DNA of 64,000 bases, taken from Lineus longissimus (Eukaryota; Nemertea; Pilidiophora; Heteronemertea; Lineidae). Shown here piece by piece: positions 54,641 through 64,000 of the stretch (its first letter is position 1; each line of letters starts with the position of its first letter). Under the pieces are notes generated by a model. The model made no database searches, had not been told where the DNA came from, and was given only the letters and a program-made list of their open reading frames with translations. The position numbers and the translations under genes were made by a program. The stretch covers positions 10,671,501 through 10,735,500 of the forward strand of contig NC_088310.1 in assembly GCF_910592395.1 (NCBI RefSeq). Reading direction: 5' to 3'.

Positions 54641-57600
54641 TCTTGTGGGCTGAGATCACTATTAACTGTTTAGTGCTATCAAATAATTATAAAGTGCCTA
54701 AAAAGTCATATTATGCCTAACTACCACCGGGAATGTTAGTTATTAAGTTTGAAAACATCATTTTTGGCTTTCTGATTGTAAATAATATCAACTAACAGAA
54801 TTCAGGTCGATTTTGAAATGTGAACTCCTTTTTTGGAGTTTACTGGGTCGGAAAGATATTCTCTCACTGGCAGTAGCCATGGCCACGTATCGTATTAACT
54901 TCTGATATAGCTCTTGAAATCGCTAATAAAACTATTTAGAATCATTGGAACTTTTTCAAATTCATTAAAGGCATTGACAAAATATAGGACTACACTTCTG
55001 CAAATGTTGATGAAAATCCCAGCATTTATTTCTTTTAAATCACGAAAATGTATGTATATATAATGTATGCGGACCCTATTGCAGATATAATTGGGGATGT
55101 GTACTGAGCCCTTGTGTTATCCGCGACAGGATTATGTCGTCGCACGATCTTCTGATAAGTTTTGAATGTTCTATACGACGCGAAAAAATTGCTAACTCTT
55201 AATTTTTCATATAGATTTTCTGTTTCATTCATAAATTACACGAATTTTATCCTTGTTATGCACTTGCAAATATAATTCAATAAATTATTTCATGATAAGA
55301 AAGTGGACGACCATACGCTGTAATATTTGTTGTCCCTTCCGATAGGTGGCCAGTGTGCAACTACTGTTGGCAAATCTCAAGCTGACTCACAAATGTAATG
55401 CATGAGTCTGCACGTGACAGACTAACATCATTTTCGTTGGGAAAAGCTTCACCAAATCGGCATTCTGTAGATATTTCTCTCGATAACATTATGATGTTTC
55501 ATCCACACCCTGTGGAAACAGCTGCAACCTCTCCCACCTCTTTGAGTGCTGGCTAAAACCTCTCCAAACGTTTCAAACCCAGCACATTTTTCAAAATACA
55601 TGTACCACTTATGATTCTACATGTACGCCGTGCATTTCCTACATAACATGTATCTAAACAGTCTTGCAGTATAAAACAGTCTAAACAGTCTGCTATAGGC
55701 GCACTGTGGTTTGATACGTGTACAATATAAATATGTATAGTTAACAATGTGAGCATAATTTCTCTCGTCTTTCTAATGTTGCTAACTTAGCTACATTGCA
55801 ACACACAACTTTTAATAATTTTCTAATATCAATCAATCGCGTTCGAAGTACCATTCCGGTACACTTTTAAGAGTTGACTTACCTCACAACAACTTTGACA
55901 TCATGTCTAAATCAATATCGTCAATAATATCGTTTAGATGGGGCCTATCGCAATTTTATCAGGTCCAAGATGTAGTTGGATATCTGTCCTTCAAATCCCC
56001 CCCCCCCCCCCCAACCGCTTTCCACATTGATGAGTCCATTAAATACAGATGAATCAACGCCAAATCTACAAAAAGGATGCAGGAGGTGTATAATAGTCAG
56101 TATGTTTGTTGTTTTTTTTTTGGGGGGGGGGGCAACGCTAGGTCATACTTTATAGTGTGACGGACAATAGAGTAACCAGCCTCTATGGACGGTACTATGG
56201 CCTGCGCATCAAATCATTGTGATTGTCCCGTCTAATTAATTAATTTCATTTGTTGGAACGTGATGCAGCTGGGGAGGAGGAGGGAGGGGGGACGGCGGTG
56301 GCGGAGGCAGGAAACATCGTAGGTGTTAGTATTCGTTATCCAAACAAGAGTCGAAATTAGGCGCGATTTGGATGCGAATACATCCAGTAGGGGGCTTTTT
56401 CCGACTTATTAGTGGTTTCTCTAACTTTTTCCTGATTTTTTGCCAAAAAGGTCGGATTTTCAGAAAAGATGTAAAAAATAATAGGGCTTCCTCAATCTGG
56501 CCATTAAAGATCAAAGGCCTTAGTGAAAGAATAAGTAGATTATAGCCACACTGCTTTTCATTACAATTTAAAACGACCCAGAAACTTCTGAGCGGATATT
56601 AGGACGTTTATGACTACTATGAGCCCATTTATGCTTGGCTGGCCATTCCAATGGTTAGAAGAGCGATTCAAGACATGCTACGTGGTTGTGAACTATGTTT
56701 CCAAAGAGGTGGAGCGGGTCATGTTAAAGGTGTTGGCACTTGATAAACTGATAATCTGGTAAGACATGTAATTCATGTACGTATTCAAAATGCACCAGGG
56801 ATACGCCTACATAGAGTCGGAGTGTCACGTAGTATTACGTCGTGATTGAAATGAACATGTCGTGTTGGATTTCCTATCCCTGATTGTCGAATGAAGGTCT
56901 CTTAATTCTGTTATTTTATTATGTTATTTGAAAAAAATTAATTTAAATCAACACAATAATCATTGTCAACATAATTATAGAAATTTGCCGAAATATCGCG
57001 CGTTTATGGCGAGCTGTAATTGGCCACAAGGCACTGGTGGAGTTCAATCCGCATTCATCTTACATTATTGAGCCCCCTAAAGGGCTCTAACGACATTAAC
57101 AAATAAAAAAAGACCGTACTCAAAAAAACATATACCGAGAACCTTTCCAAATCATTCCACCCTTATACTCGAGAGGAAAAAAAAATTCCGGCACTCAAAA
57201 TCAAATTGTTAAAGAAATATACGGTTGATCAACTAAAGGAAACTGTAGGCATTTAGATGTTAACTCTTTGCATCGCGCTATTGGTACAATGTTGATCAAA
57301 AATACTCCATTGATGAGAAAAAAGGCCCCAAAGCGCAAAAAATTAAATTATGTCCGAGCTGTCCACCATTTTGGACGTACTCAACTCTCCTCACGCAAGA
57401 CCAGAACCCAATTTATCCATGACGTCGTTTTGCCGCTGCTTAAATTGCCGCCATGTTTGCCGAAACATTGGCTTTCCAACATGGATGCCAATGCTGGCAG
57501 GGAGAATATGTGATCCGTCACAGCAAAACCAGGCGCATGTCGCTCTGAGCTTGGCAGGTTGAGACGGACTGTTTGTTCATTTCTCTATTGTCTGCCTTTT

Positions 57601-58649
57601 GTGAAATATGAGCACATCAATTTCTCCCATTATCTTCTGGTGTCATTTAGGCTCATCTTCTGTGCAACATGCGCCTGGTTTTGGTGTGACGAGTCACATA
57701 TGCTTGAATATCAATTGAATATCATCAAATTTCGTCACTGTGCGGGTTTGGAGAATGCATTGCACTGGGCAGCTCTAAATTGCGGAGTGGACTACAGGAA
57801 CGAAAGCCAACTTTTTGGTCTTTCTCCAATTCACTGAAACTAGCCAGATTCCAAAGCAAACTGACGTTAACAATGATATATGATTAAAATTTGTTACAAA
57901 ACATTTGACACCAAAGTTTCTACGCTTGTTATCACATCATCATTTTTTTTTTAATTTTGCAATACGGGAAGAGCAAGGTGACACACGAACGAGGCCAAAA
58001 GAGGACATGTGAATCGTGAATCGTGAAACGTGAAGACCACGTTTAACAGTGACAATGAACACTCTGTATAAACCTCAGTTTTTTTGGTAAAATGGTTTTG
58101 AGATCGTGAACAACCTCTTAAGTCAAATTATTTTTTCACTTTCTTTGAGAAGGATGTCGCAGCAACTTTAATGTGTAATTTCATTGTAAAATATTATTTC
58201 TCCCACTTTTGGGGGTTAAGAGCGAGACAAAAGAAAATAATTTGGTCAAATTCAATCCATTATTTACCATGATTAATGACTTAGACCATGGTGACATCCA
58301 TGCAAGTATGAAAAAATTCACCATGGTAGTTTTGCATACAATCACAATCCAAGGGATGGATCCTTAAGCAATCATCCCCTTTAATCGTATTACCTTGTAC
58401 GCCTATGTTTTTATGCGATATGGATTTTGACTTCCAAGTTTGATCGAGCGTGCAAAAGTTTTACCAACATAATAGACCGGACCATTTCATGTTGAAGTGA
58501 TGAATATTCTGCAATTCAATTTGTTATCTATTTGTAGACACATGCTAAATACTTTCGAAACAGATGTGAAAATGTTTCTACTGATATCTGAAACAAATTT
58601 GCATTGATAACGTGACATACACACTAATACCATACTAAATCAGTTTATG
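54641..58649. other. About 4 kb without a recognised gene
   Basis: AT-rich with C and G runs (about 55997 and 56118). The frames at 57268-57837 are the longest but show no motif, splice support or coding bias. No inverted or long terminal repeats were found. Confidence 0.5.
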
Positions 58650-59620
58650 CCTGTTTCGCCTATTCCTGTTTCGCCTATTCCTGTTTCGCCTATTCCTGTT
58701 CCGCCTATTCCTGTTTCGCCTATTCCTGTTTGGCCTATTTCCTGTTTGGCCTATTTCCTGTTTCGCCTATTCCTGTTTCGCCTACTTCCTGTTTCGTCTA
58801 CTTTCCAGTACCCCTACAATAAATCGACTCTCCCAGGTGGAACCTTAGGGATGCATGTCCATTTTATGGGGAAATGTAAGGGGACAATTGGATGATGTTA
58901 ACGATGTGATGACAATTTGACTTATCAAATGCCATCAACTTTATTAACAAACCATGCCATGACCGTTTTGAAAGAGTCACCTTGAAAGCGGGGACAGTCC
59001 GGGACTTATTTGACCATGACCATACTGACACATAGTAAAAACAAATAGAAGTGGCAGTCGCTTATTTTATAAAAACAGGAATTCATGAGTTTTTGATAAA
59101 AATACATAATACTGTACATTCTCATAATTATTTGATCAAAATCAGCTGTAAAACCCATGTCATAGTAAAGAACAATGTAGCTATAGGTATTCTTTCTATT
59201 ACGAAGCCAGTTACTGACTAAGACAAAAGAAAGAGAATCCACAATATAAAATGCAGGCCTAAGAAACCTTTCTCAAATCTAATGAAAGGGTAAAACTTTC
59301 TTACTATTTTATTTCTTGCCTTTGAAAATAAGCTGAAACATAAGCCGATGTAAGCTATGTATAATTTTCCAAAGTTATTCCGAATAATACTGAAATAATT
59401 GACATGTCGCTGAATCCATTATTTCAGACTTTATTCTTAATGATAGCCTTTAACACTATAGTAAGGGACGGTTCATATTCCTACGTCTGTGGGGAGGTTA
59501 GCAATACATTTGAATAGGCGAAACAGGAAGTAGGCCAACCAGGAATAGGCGAATAAAGAATTAGGCGAAACAGGATTAGGCGGAACAGGAATAGGCGGAA
59601 AAGGAATAGGCGAAACAGGA
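58650..59620. mobile_element. Foldback element with 15-bp minisatellite arms
   Basis: The left array (58650-58802) is about ten copies of CCTGTTTCGCCTATT with length variants. The right array (59512-59620) is the same unit inverted (AATAGGCGAAACAGG), about seven copies. A roughly 700-bp centre has no gene. Inverted tandem arrays around a spacer match the foldback pattern at 2.35-3.99 kb, though the unit is unrelated. No target duplication was found. Confidence 0.7.
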
Positions 59621-60902
59621 AAACACCACTAAATCTACATAAATCACTAGAAACAAAAAACGCTTTGATTATACGCTTGCAAAATACGTGTACATGTTAC
59701 ATCTTGTTTATTATAGAACTTCAGTTGTTAGATTCGATCAAATAGATTTTCGTGTGCGAAAGTATTCTGCTGACGACAGCTATTACGGGTCAGGCTTCTA
59801 CTTGGCATGACTATATCAAAGACGTCAAGATCATTATCGCGGGTTCTTGATGACAATGCTGTGAGAGAAGACTTCTTTATATTTACAGTAGCTGTTTCCT
59901 TTGTACGGATAGTGCTATACAATTACATTGTACAGTATCAATAACTGGTAAACTAATTTCAGGTCAATTATACTATAAATAAAGATTTTTTACATTGTTT
60001 TCATCCAAGTTTATTTAAAATGTTTGGTAAGATGAAGGCACCTTCTCCACCCATCATGACAATAACAGATATTTCACCGGCTTTGCAACAGATGCATCAT
60101 CACTTCTCTTAACCAGATGTTGATTAGATAAAAACACTTTCACCATTCAGCATACACGGCAGCCGTAAGTACTTTGAAGTACACGTATCATCATTTCGTC
60201 GTACTTTTGTAAAGGTATATTATTTCGACGTATTCTTTCGTCATCCGTCACAGATAAAAATAACCCTATCTCGCCGTAAGTGTTCACAAGGGTAGTTTCT
60301 ATTCTAGCGTAGTTATTGGCAGCAATTTTGTAAGTGCCCCAGTTTTACAATTCGTTGTAGACCCTTGATCGACCAATGTCATCACACTGGATAATGGCGG
60401 CATGATTCTCGTCTGTTTGAACTTGAATTCGGCCACGGGAAAAGTCCAAACTAACGTGCGCCGCACACGATGCCTTTATGTTGTACAAAATTTTGGTACG
60501 ATTTTTCGTTAAATTATAATGGAAGAAAGTATCGCGTTTCCCGCCCTAAACGATCAAATTTATTTCTCGGGCAATATACTCTATCTAGACTCACCGATCT
60601 AAGACCGTTTTTGAATATGAAAGCCAAGCCCCATGTCATAATTTTGTATCTCGTGCGCTGATCAGAACGCTGCTTTAAAAATTGTGGATTTTTCATGAAT
60701 GAGTCATATATTTATTCTCGCCTCCGATCCAGTCTTGGCATGCTGCCAGTATACACTTTCGACACAGCATTTTTGAACGTAGAAGACCAGAATCGAGGTT
60801 GTTTAGATCGTGATCAAAGTTCGCTCTTGTTACAGGCCTTCTGAATGGTTAATATCGGCGGTAGCGTGCGATCTAGTGAGGAATAACAGAACCAACTTAT
60901 AC
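59621..60902. other. No gene seen
   Basis: Short frames only. No repeat structure beyond scattered 'cgtcg' motifs. Confidence 0.5.
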
Positions 60903-61033
60903 TGGCAAATTGCGTCAAGGGTTGGTGTAACGGAGTCTGGGTCAGCGGACCGGAGTGGATCCAAGGCTTGAGGGTCAATATGGTTCAGCGCCGGAAAGTC
61001 GCCGGCAAAAGCCTCCATAGATATTATGGGCAT
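60903..61033 (-). CDS. Possible first coding exon, unrecognised
   Basis: The ATG at 61031-61033 opens MPIISMEAFAGDFPALNHID, then PQALDPLRSADPDSVTPTL, ending at a possible donor CCA|GTATAAGT. Composition is coding-like and acidic. No partner exon was identified to the left, and no family is recognised. Confidence 0.25.
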
Positions 61034-62148
61034 TGTTGTTCGATGCCAATTCAACCTTGTTCAGTCTGGTTGGACAATGGGTAAGCGTCATCACGGATTT
61101 GTCGAATAGTTATGTCATCATGTTCTACTCCTTCGCGTTTGCGTCAATTGCATAGGGGTTTAGAATGGCAGGTCAACGAGGACTTCACTTTATTATACAT
61201 GTACATGTAGTTGTTTTACTGGTGATTGCTCACCTTTAGACCTTGTACTATAGAAATTGATCGATCGCACAACCACTGTATGACGTAAGGTGATCAGGTC
61301 CAAGTGATCAGTTATTTCTCAATGGCAACCTTTGTCCATCAGCTTCGAATTCTACAAATTGAAAATACCGACAGGTTTAAGGGAAAATCCAACATGGCGA
61401 AAGAACGGGGGTGTTGGCATAAAACTAGGACTTTGCCTTCAAAAACTGAAACAAATATAGCAGGTAATGTTATGTTTTATATTGTTAACGCTATCGACAA
61501 TTCATTCGAATTCGATCATCATTTTGAAAAAGATTGACAACGTTGGCCGAGTTGTGTAGGCCCTTTGCACGTTAAGCTTCATGTCGAATGTCTACCGCTG
61601 TGTCGAAACTTGCTGGACGGCTAGTGCTGCCGTCATGGCATTGGAGTGAGATGTCGAAATAAGAGTAGGACCCAGCAGAAAATGCAATGCACTATCAGCG
61701 CACAATGGGGTTAAAGCTATGTAAATTGGACTATTTATGGTAAGATTTATTTGGTATAGCATTTTATTGTAGACGAATTAGCCAGGACAAAACGTATTTG
61801 TGGGTTCATTTCCTAAACGACAAGATGGGACGATGTTCTCGGTCATAAAATAAATTCCCTGCGAAATCATGTACGGCGGGCTGATCATGAACTACCTAAT
61901 GTTTGTCAGTTCTTTTCGTCGTCAACGAATAGCAAATACCATTTTCGAAAAGATCATGCTGGCACTTTCTAATGTTATTTGTTCTAATCCATGATATGCT
62001 TCATCAACCTTGGACGGTACTCAGTCTCTGCGTGTGAAATTAACCTATAATTCTGGTCATCATAATCATACTTTCAGCAACAAACTGTAGCTTCTTTGAA
62101 GAAATGTCACGATAGGGACATATACATTGTACTGTATGCGATGACTTA
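61034..62148. other. No gene seen
   Basis: Mixed-composition sequence. The frame at 61304-61537 has no support. Confidence 0.5.
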
Positions 62149-62750
62149 AGGCGGATTCATATTCTGACGCACTACCAACGGGTTCCGACGCACGATTAAA
62201 ATCTGGACGCCGCCAATGTCGTGATGATTCATACTCCAGCGTGCGACAGCGTCGGTCATCGGCGTCAGGTCGCGCGTCTGATCGGCGTGCTATTTTCAAG
62301 AGTTCAACAAATTTGAACACTCAGCGTCAGATCGCGGCGTCCTACCAATGAATGAGGGGTTTTGTGTTCATGGTTTACGCGTACTTTCAAAGGCGCCAAA
62401 TTAAAACGAGAAGGGGACGGGGAGTAGAAATTATGTCGCTGTTACGAAATGACTCATGTGACTAAAATGTCGGATGCGGAAGAGGTCCTCATGCATGCGA
62501 GGGACGTCTCCTCCTTATCCTATACAACACAGCAATGGCCGGTACATTTAAAAGCAGAAGTGCAGATCCTCTTCTTTCATTTTGAAATGGCAGATACATA
62601 TTATTGCGAGAGCATTCACAGTCTCTCGATAAGACGCCGACAAAATCGTGCGGCCGGGTCAGCGTCGAACGCAGCGTCGTGCATCGGTCGCCGGCGATTG
62701 TCGCCCATCGGAGTATGAACTCGCGTTTATCCGGCCACCACGACCAACTT
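62149..62750. mobile_element. Diverged MITE-like inverted repeat, CG-rich ends
   Basis: The left side (about 62149-62290: 'ggattcatattctgacgc', 'gattcatactccagcgtgcgac') and right side (about 62630-62740) share inverted similarity ('gttcatactccgatgggcgac' read on minus). The ends are rich in 'gcgtc'. The centre has a frame MSDAEEVLMHARDVSS... without a recognised domain. Borders are not resolved. Confidence 0.35.
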
Positions 62751-63126
62751 GTCTAACATGCAGGTTATTGAATATACACATTCCAGGCCAAGTTATGAAA
62801 GGCTTGATTAGGGTTACATGCTCATGGAAATCGTCCAAGGCGTACATTGTAATGGTTATCCCATGGTGATGTCACTTTATAGAAATGACATGACATTCAT
62901 TAACCCTCGCCTGCGATTAACGGACCTACAGGGAAACAGCTTCTGATTTCAACCAAAACAATTTCAATGCCTCTTTGGTCAAACGACAACTCAAAACGCA
63001 TGGACCCTTCGCAAGTAGTACAAAAACCTGAAATCACTCAATATCGTCATTCATATCCAAGGATCATCCCATCTTCACTACCTTCATCGTCTATGGTAGG
63101 CCGTAGTGGACATAAATGCCGATTCA

Positions 63127-63370
63127 TGTTCTAGAACATAATTATTAGTGTTCTAGAACATATTTTGACCAATAGGAGAACAGGAATATTGTTCTAGACC
63201 GTAATCAACCAATCATTGACCAGGAATAATGGTCTAGATTCCTGGCCAGTGCTTGGTCGATTAATGGTCTAGAACATAATTCCTGTACTGTGATTGGCTG
63301 ATTTATGTTCACGTGACACCTGCCAGCGATCACGTGACCCCTGCCAGTGATCATGTGACCTCAGACGATG
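63127..63370. promoter_or_regulatory. Cluster of heat-shock-like, CCAAT and E-box/CLEAR-like motifs
   Basis: TGTTCTAGAACA palindromes (heat-shock element core TTCnnGAA) lie at 63127 and 63150, with partial copies at about 63192 and 63268. CCAAT boxes, forward or reverse, lie at about 63169, 63209 and 63292. A 22-bp tandem unit with CACGTGAC (63309, 63331, and degenerate CATGTGAC at 63353) follows. The density is far above the surroundings. The gene it would serve is not identified. Confidence 0.45.
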
Positions 63371-63466
63371 AACATGAGGCTGATCCACGATTCTCGACAC
63401 AAGGTCGCGAACACCATCCGGAGAACCGGATGTGTTTGTGGCGGCATTAGCCCAGTAACTTAACAA

Positions 63467-64000
63467 TTCTCATTTCGTTTACAGGGTTTATTATTTACGT
63501 CATTCCACAGATCACGTAAAAACTGAAAGATACAAAAATATAGGGAAGATAAGTAAAATGCAACACAGCCAGATACCAAGGATACAAAAGAAAGGAAATC
63601 TACAGGGAGCCTAGCTGAAAGGACGAAACTGTCATGGAAAATTTGGGCATGACCTGTAGCCTAATTCACTTTAAAGTCCAAGGAACTATTTGACAGTCTC
63701 AAGGATTACCTAACATCCCTCTAAATTACCAAGGGATGGTCTATACATTGATACATTGAACAACACACACAATGCATGTGATCCGAGTACACAACCTTGT
63801 GTACTGCAGCCATTACAGCAGAAATCCGCTATAAACACTTGAATATTCCTCGTATTCACTAATTACCTTGACTGGGCCTAAGTACAGAGCAAGTAAATGT
63901 CATTAAAGTACCATAAAGGTGTAGTAAAGTGTACAGAAATCTATTTCTAGCAATTTCGTTTCTTGTTTACATTCGGTCACTTCAATTCCGGTTCCGGAAG
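63467..64000. other. No gene seen to the window end
   Basis: Unstructured sequence without a supported frame or repeat. Confidence 0.5.

Noticed and set aside
57268-57837. ORFs of 81-92 codons on plus
   Set aside because: Overlapping frames of similar length, no motif, splice or promoter support.

Overview
This window is animal nuclear DNA, not prokaryotic. It has spliced genes with GT-AG introns and one apparent GC-AG intron, class A GPCR exons, a tRNA-derived SINE, and many eukaryotic transposon families: Mag-like Ty3/gypsy, CR1/L2-like and other non-LTR elements, Tc1, pogo, Kolobok-like, MULE-like and foldback. The content suits a transposon-rich marine invertebrate. The exact phylum is inference only.

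Layout. 0-2.3 kb: a decayed lysine-rich ORF, a 37-aa membrane peptide, and a GPCR exon (TM1-TM2, minus). 2.35-3.99 kb: a foldback element with arrays of a 75-bp unit in its arms and a 6-bp target duplication. 4.2-21.6 kb: a nest. A CR1/L2-like retroelement (minus) is split by a gypsy element (minus, short LTRs at 6.69-6.79 and 20.86-20.98 kb). The gypsy is itself broken by a Kolobok-like TTAA element (7.39-8.78 kb) carrying a THAP exon, and by a 4.3-kb TA-flanked element (13.33-17.67 kb) sitting inside the protease codons. 21.6-26.1 kb: short repeats, a strong hairpin, a MULE-like element with a 9-bp duplication, and a palindromic AT-rich MITE. 26.1-30.9 kb: a scrambled gypsy fragment split by a long, open, 5'-truncated non-LTR reverse transcriptase. 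31.0-33.2 kb: a pogo-type transposon with near-perfect ends and one 14-bp frameshifting duplication. 33.3-33.7 kb: a GPCR exon (TM3-TM4, plus). 34.1-35.8 kb: a Tc1 element. 36-40.6 kb: MITEs and inverted repeats. 40.63-45.91 kb: a nearly intact Mag-like gypsy element with 155-bp LTRs, a GATAG duplication and one in-frame stop in integrase.

The best host gene is on the minus strand from about 54.1 to 45.96 kb. It is a seven-coding-exon gene for a secreted PI-PLC X-domain-like protein, reconstructed here from splice sites with matching phases. It includes three coding exons (signal peptide, catalytic histidine, late core) not visible as long ORFs. It has a 5' UTR exon, a TATA box with an upstream CRE, and a poly(A) signal. 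The gypsy at 40.6-45.9 kb ends about 55 bp beyond that poly(A) signal. Two further repeats sit in its introns.

54.4-64 kb is gene-poor: a tRNA-derived SINE, a second foldback element built from a 15-bp minisatellite, a possible exon near 61 kb, a diverged MITE, and a dense cluster of heat-shock-like, CCAAT and E-box motifs at 63.1-63.4 kb.
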